A stretch of 14,307 nt of DNA from Nitrospirota bacterium (lineage in GTDB: Bacteria > Nitrospirota > JACRHJ01): positions 1 through 14,307 of the forward strand of contig JAKAHE010000029.1 in the NCBI GenBank assembly GCA_021815285.1, in the 5' to 3' direction. Positions 1 to 6,593 of this stretch are shown here, piece after piece. Every line of letters begins with the position of its first letter. Position 1 is the stretch's first letter. The translations under genes and the position numbers were made by a program. The notes beneath the pieces were generated by a model. It saw only the letters and a list, made by a program, of their open reading frames with translations. It was not told the origin of the DNA and searched no databases.

Positions 1-803
1 TTTGCCTTGTTCTTTAGCTGGCTCCTCTCGTCCTGGCAGGAGACGACAAGCCCTGTCGGCAGATGCGTAATCCGAACCGCCGAATAAGTCGTGTTCACGC
101 ACTGCCCGCCGGGGCCGCTTGCGCAGAAGATGTCTATCCGTAAATCCTTCTGGTCTATATTCACCTCGGCTTCTTCGGCCTCGGGCAGTATGGCGACTGT
201 CGCGGCGGAAGTGTGTATCCTGCCGGATGCCTCCGTCTCCGGGACACGCTGAACCCTGTGGACGCCGCTTTCATACTTGAGCCTGCTGTAGACGGCCTTT
301 CCGCTTATCATGGCGATTATCTCTTTTATGCCCCCGCCGCCGGTCACGCTGGAGGATATTACCTCCACCTTCCAGCGCCTTTTTTCGGCATATTTCGAAT
401 ACATGCGGAAGAGGTCCGCCCCGAAAAGCGCGGCCTCGTCTCCGCCGGCGCCCGCCCGGATCTCAAGGAATATGTTCTTCTCGTCGTTAGGGTCTTTCGG
501 GACAAGGAGGAGTTTCATTTCCTGCTCAAGGGACGCCTTTTTGCCTTTCAAATCGTCAAGCTCGGCCTGTGCGAGCTCTCTGAAATCAGGGTCGGATTTC
601 TTGTCGTTTATTATCTCCTCGGCCTCGGTTATCGCCTTCTCGACGTCCTGATATTCGCGGTATTTCTCCACCACCGGAGAGAGTTCCGCCTGCTCCTTCG
701 AATACTTCATCATCTCCGCCTGGTTGCCATAGACATTCGGGTCGGACAGGAGCCTCTGAAGCTCGTCGTATTTTTCCACTACGGATTTCAGCTTGCCAAA
801 CAA
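1..803 (-). CDS. prfA: Peptide chain release factor 1 (RF1), C-terminus cut by window edge
   Basis: RF1 recognises UAA and UAG stop codons in the ribosomal A site and triggers peptidyl-tRNA hydrolysis. The window holds 267 codons from the start; the family is about 355-360 aa, so roughly 90 C-terminal residues lie beyond position 1. Visible in order are an N-terminal helical region, the RAGAGGDEA segment (about 116-124), the RF1-type stop-codon tripeptide P-E-T in RVPETE (188-190; RF2 has SPF here), and the catalytic GGQ at 232-234 in SGPGGQCVNTTYSAVR. The start chosen is TTG at 803-801, with GGAGG about 7 nt upstream. This start overlaps the 3' end of the DUF1385 gene by 16 nt, so the two are probably translationally coupled. 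The residue after GGQ is Cys, where Ser or His is common. Identity is certain; the TTG start is likely. Confidence 0.96.
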   Translation of the reverse strand, partial: MFGKLKSVVEKYDELQRLLSDPNVYGNQAEMMKYSKEQAELSPVVEKYREYQDVEKAITEAEEIINDKKSDPDFRELAQAELDDLKGKKASLEQEMKLLLVPKDPNDEKNIFLEIRAGAGGDEAALFGADLFRMYSKYAEKRRWKVEVISSSVTGGGGIKEIIAMISGKAVYSRLKYESGVHRVQRVPETEASGRIHTSAATVAILPEAEEAEVNIDQKDLRIDIFCASGPGGQCVNTTYSAVRITHLPTGLVVSCQDERSQLKNKA

Positions 804-1750
804 TTTACGGCCTCCGCCCCTTTGTCTTCTCCGTCCAGCGCCTCAGTCAAGGCCCTTACCGCGACCTCGAGCTGGTCGTCCGACGGCTCTCTGGTGGTCA
901 ACCTCTGGAGCCAGAGCCCCGGCGCGACCAGCGCCCTGACGACGGCGTTGTCCTTTGCCCTGGAAGAGAACCTTGTGAACTCGTACGAAAGCCCGGCGAT
1001 AACCGGTATCAGAACCACCCGCGAGAGCGCCTTCATGTAAAACGGCGCGGACTTCGGCACAAACGAAAATACCAGTATCGAGAGCACCATGACTATCAGC
1101 AGGAAGCTCGTTCCGCAGCGCGGGTGCAGGGTAGAGTATTTCCTGGCGTTATCGACCGTCAGGGCCTCGCCCGACTCATACGCGTATATCGCCTTGTGCT
1201 CGGCGCCGTGATACTCGAATACGCGCCTTATGTCCTTCATCCGGGATATTGCGAATATGTACAGCAGAAACAGCGTTATGCGAATAACCCCGTCTACCAT
1301 GTTGAACATTAAAGACGAAGACTGCGTAACCGGCATGACGTTTTTCAGCCCCTGGGTGATAAAGAGCGGCAGATAAAAGAAAAGCGCAAGCCCAAGCCCA
1401 ATCGAGAGCGCCATGGTCAGCCCGACCGCCAGGTCGGTCATGGGTTTGCCGGTAGACCGGCCTCCTGACTGATCCCTGACTCCTGACCCCGTTTTTGCCT
1501 CTTCCATCGCGCAATTCGCTGAAAAATTAAGGGCTTTCAGCCCCAGGGCGAGCGAGGAAAAGAGCGCTATCGTCCCCCTTATTATCGGCCATTTCAGGAA
1601 TTTCCACCTGTCGGCCATGAGCTTTAGCGCGTCTTTTTTGAGCAAAATCTCGCCCGAGGGCGCCCTCACGGCCACAGTCATAGTCCGCGGCGCGCGCATC
1701 ATCACGCCCTCGATTACGGCCTGCCCGCCGACATTAATCTGGTTCTGCAT
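788..1750 (-). CDS. DUF1385 family membrane protein (YqhQ-like)
   Basis: This 320-aa polytopic membrane protein belongs to the DUF1385 family; its biochemical role is unknown to me. The family signature is clear: GGQAVIEGVMMRAP near residues 8-21, then YHGAEHKAIYAYES and LHPRCGTSFLL in the second half. Hydrophobic segments suggest about five membrane spans, for example TMALSIGLGLALFFYLPLFI and SFLLIVMVLSILVFSF. The gene sits between rpmE and prfA, a recurring order in many bacteria, and its end overlaps the prfA start. AGAGG lies 4 nt before the ATG, slightly close. A terminator-like hairpin lies just upstream (1770-1802). A stretch near residues 87-101 (SGVRDQSGGRS) looks inserted: the DNA at 1448-1490 is a small hairpin followed by three TCCTGAC-like repeats. 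Confidence 0.9.
   Translation of the reverse strand: MQNQINVGGQAVIEGVMMRAPRTMTVAVRAPSGEILLKKDALKLMADRWKFLKWPIIRGTIALFSSLALGLKALNFSANCAMEEAKTGSGVRDQSGGRSTGKPMTDLAVGLTMALSIGLGLALFFYLPLFITQGLKNVMPVTQSSSLMFNMVDGVIRITLFLLYIFAISRMKDIRRVFEYHGAEHKAIYAYESGEALTVDNARKYSTLHPRCGTSFLLIVMVLSILVFSFVPKSAPFYMKALSRVVLIPVIAGLSYEFTRFSSRAKDNAVVRALVAPGLWLQRLTTREPSDDQLEVAVRALTEALDGEDKGAEAVNCLAS
1448..1490. repeat. Short repeat cluster inside the DUF1385 gene
   Basis: Three near-identical copies of TCC(C)TGAC lie at 1463-1469, 1473-1480 and 1481-1487, next to a small inverted repeat GCCGG-TAGA-CCGGC at 1448-1461. They encode a polar, Gly/Ser-rich stretch between predicted membrane segments and keep the reading frame. 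This looks like an in-frame insertion of a short repeat. Confidence 0.55.
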
Positions 1751-1759
1751 AATACCTCT

Positions 1760-1802
1760 TTAAAAAACAATAGGAAACCAGCGTTCGCCGCAGGTTTCCT
1801 AT
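1760..1802 (-). terminator. Rho-independent terminator or attenuator after rpmE
   Basis: A perfect 10-bp inverted repeat, ATAGGAAACC (1770-1779) and GGTTTCCTAT (1793-1802), encloses a 13-nt loop. On the minus strand it is followed by TGTTTTTTA, the layout of an intrinsic terminator. It lies about 25 nt past the rpmE stop and 20 nt before the DUF1385 ATG. It could therefore end rpmE transcription or attenuate read-through into DUF1385-prfA. Confidence 0.8.
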
Positions 1803-1825
1803 CGTGTAATGAAGCTTGAGAGTAT

Positions 1826-2029
1826 CTAAGCCTTTTTCGCGTATTTCTTGTTGAACCGCTCGACCCGTCCCTCGGTGTCCATAAGTTTCTGCTTGCCGGT
1901 AAAGAACGGGTGGCAGGCGGAGCAGACCTCGACAGTGACGCTTTTCCTGGTGGAGCGGGTCTCAATCACGTTCCCGCATGCGCATTTTATCTGAACCTTC
2001 TCGTATTTCGGGTGTATGCCTTCCTTCAT
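1826..2029 (-). CDS. rpmE: 50S ribosomal protein L31 (zinc-binding type)
   Basis: L31 is a small protein of the large ribosomal subunit that helps bridge the two subunits. The 67-aa product has the usual length and starts MKEGIHPKYE. It keeps all four zinc-ligand cysteines of the C+ type: C16 and C18 (CAC), C36 and C39 (CSAC), followed by HPFFTGKQK. GGGAG lies about 9 nt before the ATG. An extended -10 promoter sits 50-80 bp upstream (2080-2107) and a hairpin terminator follows, so it may be its own transcription unit with partial read-through to DUF1385-prfA. Confidence 0.97.
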   Translation of the reverse strand: MKEGIHPKYEKVQIKCACGNVIETRSTRKSVTVEVCSACHPFFTGKQKLMDTEGRVERFNKKYAKKA

Positions 2030-2079
2030 CTTTCCAATCTCCCTTTCGTTATTTTATCAATACTTATACCGAAGTTGCA

Positions 2080-2107
2080 ATTATATCAGGGTTTCGGGGA
2101 ATTACAA
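2080..2107 (-). promoter_or_regulatory. Sigma70-type promoter for rpmE
   Basis: On the minus strand TTGTAA (2107-2102) and a perfect TATAAT (2085-2080) are separated by 16 bp, with TG one base before the -10 (extended -10, TGATATAAT). It points at rpmE, whose ATG is about 50 bp downstream. Confidence 0.75.
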
Positions 2108-2337
2108 GAGGAAATTTTGTAATTTGTTTTTAAGATAATATCTTAAATTCTAAATCCTGCCGTACAAATCAAACATAATAGTGAGATTCTTTTTCCATTA
2201 TAAAAAAAACTAATAATATATAAATAAAATTTTAATTGATATTTTGGCCTTGACTTTGACACAGCGTTTTGGCTACACTTTTCTCGTCTGGTGCCGCTGG
2301 TCGGCTCGATATGGTTCGCCCAGCCAGACTTCAAAAA
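2108..2337. other. AT-rich intergenic stretch between rpmE promoter and DUF3800 gene
   Basis: Very AT-rich DNA (2120-2250) followed by a GC-richer patch (about 2250-2335) that forms an imperfect hairpin. I see no convincing gene. A 63-codon open frame on the minus strand (2143-2334) lacks family resemblance. The region probably came in with the neighbouring DUF3800 gene, since both depart from the GC-rich composition of the core genes. Confidence 0.5.
2286..2329. repeat. Imperfect GC-rich stem-loop downstream of the DUF3800 gene
   Basis: GTCTGG (2286-2291) pairs with CCAGAC (2324-2329). After a 5-nt bulge CTGG (2297-2300) pairs with CCAG (2320-2323), then CG with CG across one mismatch. No T-run follows, so it is not a typical intrinsic terminator. 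It could be a small structured RNA end or a mobile-element remnant. Confidence 0.5.
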
Positions 2338-3228
2338 CTAACAAAGGCTATCGGGTTTAAGTAACTCGATAGTCTTTTTGTTTATATCAAGTGCCTCCCT
2401 TATCACGTCTTGCACTCTACTTGATTTTTCCGTAAAGATTTTTATCCCGTCAAATTTTTCCGGATTGGTTTTGGGACTATTGTAAAAAGATGGTAACATT
2501 TTTTGAAAATAAGAATAGTCGGGTTTGTTATATTTAATAGCGTGATAACAATTGTAAGCGCATAAATCTGCTAATTGAGCCCCGTTAGATAAATTGCTTT
2601 CCACGAACATCGGCATTTCAACAATATGTTTAAATTTCAAGCCACTACTTGAGCCATTCTTCAGGAAATGGCTATGTTTAAGTGCTAGAGAGCGGTTCAA
2701 TTTTTTCCCGCTATTATCCATTATAATTAATCCTTTTTGTTTCTGGTGATAGTTTTCAAGAAATTGCTCAATTCTTTCTAATAAAAATTCATACGTTCTT
2801 TTATGCAAATAATCTTGATTGATATTCGGATATAGCTCTCTTTTGTCCACAATAACAGCAAAACAATTCATGTAATGGGATTGTATAGAATTATAAAACG
2901 CCTCCGTTATATAATCCATTTCTGAATTTTGTAAATGCTTAAAAAATCTATCCGCGTTCTTTTGTTTCGTATTCCTTAGAACAACGGAATGAATTTCAGC
3001 ATCCGCCAAATCAAACCATTCTCCTGTCGCCTTATTAATTTTGTGAATCATTCTCATTTTTCTATCACAAATTTCCTGCTCAAATCGTTGCCATCGGCTT
3101 TTATGTATTGAAATAGCAAATAGAATATACAGCCAATCCTTCTCGACAATTGCTCCATTTTTTCCAATACCAAATGCTTCAGTATCCTTAGTTCCAGATT
3201 CGTCCACATAAAAAAAATACATCCTCAT
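2338..3228 (-). CDS. DUF3800 domain protein
   Basis: This 296-aa protein matches the DUF3800 family: an N-terminal FYVDESGT strand (D9, E10), IVDKRE (D128), IIMDNSGK (D171) and QLADLCAYN (D221). The spread of conserved acidic residues recalls an RNase H-like nuclease arrangement, but no activity is established here. Its ATG overlaps the gyrA stop (ATGA, 3225-3228), with GGAGG inside the gyrA end as ribosome binding site, so translation is coupled to gyrA. An alternative ATG is codon 3. Base composition is sharply more AT-rich than gyrA, and a terminator overlaps the 3' end; together these suggest acquisition. DUF3800 genes often occur in accessory and mobile regions; a defence role is only a guess. 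Confidence 0.88.
   Translation of the reverse strand: MRMYFFYVDESGTKDTEAFGIGKNGAIVEKDWLYILFAISIHKSRWQRFEQEICDRKMRMIHKINKATGEWFDLADAEIHSVVLRNTKQKNADRFFKHLQNSEMDYITEAFYNSIQSHYMNCFAVIVDKRELYPNINQDYLHKRTYEFLLERIEQFLENYHQKQKGLIIMDNSGKKLNRSLALKHSHFLKNGSSSGLKFKHIVEMPMFVESNLSNGAQLADLCAYNCYHAIKYNKPDYSYFQKMLPSFYNSPKTNPEKFDGIKIFTEKSSRVQDVIREALDINKKTIELLKPDSLC
2346..2374. terminator. Terminator hairpin overlapping the DUF3800 3' end
   Basis: A 12-bp stem with two G-T wobbles (2346-2357 with 2363-2374) and a 5-nt loop is formed by the last codons of the DUF3800 gene. On the minus strand it is followed by TTTGTTAGTTTTT, and on the plus strand by TTTTTG, so it could work in both directions. It would end the gyrB-gyrA-DUF3800 transcript. 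Confidence 0.75.
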
Positions 3229-5702
3229 GCCTCCGTTTCTTCCCCGGCGTTCCCCCCGTTCTCCTCCTTTTCCGCGAGTTTGGCGAGGCTCACCACCTTG
3301 TCGCCTTCGCCGACATCGAGGAACTTCACGCCCTTCGTATTCCGGCCTATCACGGACACGCCCGCGACCGGCATCCTGAGTATCTTGCCGTTGGATGTCA
3401 CCATCATAACGTCGTCCGTATCCTCGACCGCCGCGATGCCTATGACGTTTCCGTTCCTGCCGCCGGTCTTGATGTTTATCAGGCCCAGGCCGCCCCTGGT
3501 CTGGGTGCGGTATTCCTTGGCCTTCGTGCGCTTCCCGAAACCTGTCTCCGTGGCGCAGAGGATGGTCTCGTTCTCGCTTACGATAAGCTCCATCCCGACC
3601 ACTTCATCGTCTTTTTTGAGCTTTATGCCGCGCACGCCTGTCGCGCCCCGGCCCATGTCCCGCACGTCCGATTCGGAGAAGCGTATAGCCATACCCTCTT
3701 TTGTCGCCAGCAGTACTTCGTCTTTTCCGCTCGTCTGCCGCACGTCGATCAGTCTGTCGCCTTCTTTCAGGTTAATGGCGATAATCCCCGCCGCGCGCGG
3801 GTTGCCGTACGCGGAGAGCGCGGTCTTTTTTACCGTGCCGCCGGATGTGGCCATAATCAGGAACGCATCGTCGGTGAATTCTTTCACCGGCAGGACAGCC
3901 GTAACCTGCTCGTCCGAGGACTTGTTTATGAGGTTCACCATCGCCTTGCCGCGCGCGGTGCGTCCCGCCTCCGGCACCTGGTATACCTTCAGCCAGTAGA
4001 CCCGGCCCTTGTCCGTGAAGAACAGGAGGTAGTCGTGCGTGGAGGCGCTAAAGAGCCGTTCGACGAAGTCCTCTTCCTTCGTCTCCATGCCGATCTTGCC
4101 CTTGCCGCCCCTTCTCTGGCTCCTGTAGAGCGTAAGCGGATTTCTTTTTATGTAGCCGGTGTGCGAGATGGTTATGACCATCTCCTCTTCGGCGATGAGG
4201 TCTTCGACCGTAAGCTCCGTGGACTCTTCCGCAATCTCCGTCCTGCGGTTGTCCCCGTAGGCCTCTTTTATTTTCAGGATTTCCTCCCTTATTAGTTCCA
4301 TCACCATCCTGTCGGAGGCCAGAACGGATTTCAGGTACTCGATGAGCTTCAGCGTTTCCTTGTAGTCCGCGATTATCTTGTCGCGCTCGAGACCGGTGAG
4401 GCGCTGTAGCTTCATGTCGAGGATCGCCTGGGCCTGAATCTCCGAAAGGCCGAACTTCACTGTCAGGCCGTTTTTGGCTTCCTCCGGGCTGGCGGCGGCG
4501 CGGATGAGTTTTATAACCGCGTCGAGGTTATCGAGCGCTATCTTGAGGCCTTCCAGTATATGGGCCTTCTCCTCGGCCTTCTTAAGCTCAAAACGCGTCC
4601 TGCGGGTCACAATTTCTTTTCGGTGCGCTATGAATAGCGTGAGCATCTGCCGGAGGTCCAGGACGCGCGGCTGGTTGTTTACGAGCGCAAGCATGATCAC
4701 GCCGAAGGTGGACTGCATAGCCGTGAACTTGTAGAGCTGGTTTAATATTACCGAGGCAATCTCTCCGCGCCGCAGTTCCAGGACAACCCTCATCCCGTCC
4801 CTGTCGGATTCGTCCCGGATGTCCGAGATGCCGGAGATTTTCTTGTCCCGCACAAGCTCGGCAATCTTCTCTATCAGCCGCGCCTTGTTCACCTGGTATG
4901 GGAGCTCGGTGATGATTATCGACTCCCGGTCTCCCTTGTCCATCGGGACAATCTCCGCCCGCGCGCGCACCTGTATCGAGCCGCGCCCGTGCATGTAGGC
5001 CTCTTCGATGCCGCGCCTGCCGTAGATTATGCCCGCAGTCGGGAAGTCCGGGCCTTTTATCGCCTTCATAAGCTCGAAGACGGTTGCACCAGGGTCGTCT
5101 ATAAGCATCAGGACACCGTCCGTCACCTCGCGCAGGTTGTGCGGCGGGATGTTCGTGGCCATGCCGACTGCGATGCCGGTCGAGCCGTTGATGAGCAGGT
5201 TCGGGATGCGCGCGGGGAGCACGGTCGGCTCGAACATGGACTCGTCGTAGTTCGGCTGAAAGTCCACTGTCTCTTTTTCGATGTCGGAAAGCATCTCGTC
5301 CGTTATGCGCTCCATCCGGACTTCGGTATACCTCATCGCGGCGGGCGGGTCTCCGTCCACGGAGCCGAAGTTCCCCTGGCCGTCCACGAGGGGATAGCGC
5401 ATGGAGAAGTCCTGCGCGAGCCGGACGATGGTGTCGTATACCGCGGCGTCGCCGTGCGGGTGGTATTTACCTATCACGTCGCCGACCACGCGGGCGGATT
5501 TTTTGTAAGGCTTGCCGCGCGTGAGGCCGAGCTCGTGCATGGCGAACAGCACGCGCCTGTGCACGGGTTTTAAGCCGTCCCGCACGTCCGGGAGCGCACG
5601 TCCCACGATTACGCTCATCGCGTAATCGAGATAGGAGGTCTTCATCTCCTCTTCGATGTTTACGGTCGGGACAAGTGATTTATTCTCGTCGATGGGGGTC
5701 AT
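3225..5702 (-). CDS. gyrA: DNA gyrase subunit A
   Basis: GyrA cleaves and rejoins DNA in the A2B2 gyrase that introduces negative supercoils using ATP. The 825-aa product has the usual length. Visible are the winged-helix region with catalytic Tyr125 in AAMRYTE, the quinolone-resistance region HPHGDAAVYDTIVR (81-94), and the GyrA box QRRGGKG (527-533), which separates it from ParC. A six-bladed C-terminal DNA-wrapping domain follows. An Ala (A86) sits where E. coli has Ser83; Asp90 matches Asp87. The start ATG shares one base with the toxin stop (TAATG, 5704-5700) and its Shine-Dalgarno GAGGAA lies within the toxin gene. The end overlaps the DUF3800 start. Confidence 0.98.
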   Translation of the reverse strand: MTPIDENKSLVPTVNIEEEMKTSYLDYAMSVIVGRALPDVRDGLKPVHRRVLFAMHELGLTRGKPYKKSARVVGDVIGKYHPHGDAAVYDTIVRLAQDFSMRYPLVDGQGNFGSVDGDPPAAMRYTEVRMERITDEMLSDIEKETVDFQPNYDESMFEPTVLPARIPNLLINGSTGIAVGMATNIPPHNLREVTDGVLMLIDDPGATVFELMKAIKGPDFPTAGIIYGRRGIEEAYMHGRGSIQVRARAEIVPMDKGDRESIIITELPYQVNKARLIEKIAELVRDKKISGISDIRDESDRDGMRVVLELRRGEIASVILNQLYKFTAMQSTFGVIMLALVNNQPRVLDLRQMLTLFIAHRKEIVTRRTRFELKKAEEKAHILEGLKIALDNLDAVIKLIRAAASPEEAKNGLTVKFGLSEIQAQAILDMKLQRLTGLERDKIIADYKETLKLIEYLKSVLASDRMVMELIREEILKIKEAYGDNRRTEIAEESTELTVEDLIAEEEMVITISHTGYIKRNPLTLYRSQRRGGKGKIGMETKEEDFVERLFSASTHDYLLFFTDKGRVYWLKVYQVPEAGRTARGKAMVNLINKSSDEQVTAVLPVKEFTDDAFLIMATSGGTVKKTALSAYGNPRAAGIIAINLKEGDRLIDVRQTSGKDEVLLATKEGMAIRFSESDVRDMGRGATGVRGIKLKKDDEVVGMELIVSENETILCATETGFGKRTKAKEYRTQTRGGLGLINIKTGGRNGNVIGIAAVEDTDDVMMVTSNGKILRMPVAGVSVIGRNTKGVKFLDVGEGDKVVSLAKLAEKEENGGNAGEETEA

Positions 5703-5965
5703 TAAATTCCTCTATATGCTTCTTTACGATAGGCTATTCTATAAACAGTTATTTCTTTAATATCCTCATCTATCAAATACAATACCCTGATGCGGCCAAC
5801 CCTTATCCGCCAGTCGCTTTCGTATCCTTTTAATTTACGGGAACCTGCTGGCCGGGGATGGGCTGAAAGAGTTCCAATGGCTGTCGAAACTCGCTCATAA
5901 TCGGCGTTGCTTAATAACGCGGTCTCTTTCTCCGCCTTTTTCGTGAGTCTTATCCTATAACTCAC
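5702..5965 (-). CDS. relE: RelE/ParE-superfamily toxin
   Basis: This 87-aa protein has the RelE/ParE toxin fold signature: an N-terminal RIRLTKKAEKE helix, then RKLKGYESDWRIRVGRIRVLYLID and a C-terminal VYRIAYRKEAYRG. Conserved basic residues (RKLK, RIRV, YRKEAYR) sit where RelE-type mRNA interferases place catalytic Lys and Arg residues. ParE relatives instead poison gyrase, and the sequence alone does not settle which applies. The start is GTG at 5965-5963, in a GTGA overlap with the antitoxin stop, typical of co-translated pairs. Its stop overlaps the gyrA start. A toxin translated directly upstream of gyrA is unusual. No truncation is visible. Confidence 0.88.
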   Translation of the reverse strand: MSYRIRLTKKAEKETALLSNADYERVSTAIGTLSAHPRPAGSRKLKGYESDWRIRVGRIRVLYLIDEDIKEITVYRIAYRKEAYRGI

Positions 5966-6165
5966 TTCTTCAGGCCCCGCCGCCTGTCCTCCCTCTTTTT
6001 TACGTCTTCCCAGGAAACCGTCGGCTCGTTTCGCACCTCGTCAATCAGCTTCGCATCAATAACATCCTGCGCAAGTTCTATCAGTTCCTTGTAATCTTTA
6101 TAAGGCAGGAGAACGCTTTTTTTATTGCCTTTTTTATCAACCACGAACTGCGGGTGCATTGTCAT
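5962..6165 (-). CDS. relB: RelB/Phd-type antitoxin
   Basis: This 67-aa protein is the likely antitoxin of the adjacent toxin. It shows the pattern PQFVVDKKGNKKSVLLPYKDY, then a helical region and a C-terminal NEPTVSWEDVKKR segment, as in small Phd/RelB-like antitoxins whose C-terminus wraps the toxin. Such antitoxins normally bind and repress their own promoter, but no clear operator is visible here. GAGG lies about 8 nt before the first ATG (6165-6163); a second ATG is two codons later. The gene follows the RibK-like gene by 26 bp and overlaps the toxin start by 4 nt (GTGA). Confidence 0.82.
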   Translation of the reverse strand: MTMHPQFVVDKKGNKKSVLLPYKDYKELIELAQDVIDAKLIDEVRNEPTVSWEDVKKREDRRRGLKK

Positions 6166-6191
6166 TTTATACCTCGCTTAAGAACCTCAAG

Positions 6192-6593
6192 TTATAGTTC
6201 AATTTTTATTTCAGCGTCCTCAGAGAGATTAAATTTTTCTCTTAAACAAACATTTGCGATTATTTCTATTATATTTGGAGGATGGCAAGTGCCTTCGGGC
6301 CTCCAAACGTATGCTTTCAAGCTTTTATCACTATTAATTGTCTTAATTGGAATAAAAGTAAATCCTTCGTCTGGATAGTTTTCTCCTGGAAATTTTGGTA
6401 TTTCTTTTTTATTGAAAGTTATGGTCCCTGGAAAATTATACGGCGGATTAATATGTTCTTGCAATTCCACATTAAGCGTACCCGATTCCATTTCATCAAT
6501 ATCAGATACTTTCTTTTTGAAGGTATCTTTTAATGAATTTATCCTTACCGAAGCATTATTAACCCCGGACTTTACTCTTCCCCGATAAATCAT
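6192..6593 (-). CDS. DUF120 / CTP-dependent riboflavin kinase-like protein
   Basis: This 133-aa AT-rich gene encodes a protein resembling archaeal CTP-dependent riboflavin kinase (RibK, DUF120), which makes FMN from riboflavin and CTP. Matching features are ESGTLNVEL (37-44), where the family motif is PGTLNV, with T39 and N41 at the expected metal-binding positions; a Thr (T102) eight residues before Glu (E110) in TCHPPNIIEIIA, as at the family's flavin-binding site; and LREKFNLSEDAEIKIEL at the end. The N-terminal nucleotide loop, usually Gly-rich (GxGEG), is GVNNAS here, so activity is uncertain. The length fits a stand-alone domain. Its ATG overlaps the gyrB stop (ATGA, 6590-6593). Low GC against gyrB suggests acquisition. 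The family call rests on motif memory, not a search. Confidence 0.62.
   Translation of the reverse strand: MIYRGRVKSGVNNASVRINSLKDTFKKKVSDIDEMESGTLNVELQEHINPPYNFPGTITFNKKEIPKFPGENYPDEGFTFIPIKTINSDKSLKAYVWRPEGTCHPPNIIEIIANVCLREKFNLSEDAEIKIEL

Noticed and set aside
213..1040. 275-codon plus-strand frame opposite prfA and the DUF1385 gene
   Set aside because: Both minus-strand genes are clearly conserved here; the antisense product has no recognisable domain.
1463..1487. Repeats considered as a CRISPR fragment
   Set aside because: Units are only 7-8 bp with no spacers of regular length and no cas genes nearby.
2143..2334. 63-codon minus-strand frame after the DUF3800 gene
   Set aside because: No ribosome binding site or recognisable domain; composition jumps midway, consistent with non-coding sequence.
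4989..5573. 194-codon plus-strand frame opposite gyrA
   Set aside because: Antisense shadow covering the catalytic part of gyrA; His/Val/Arg-rich product typical of antisense GC-rich DNA.
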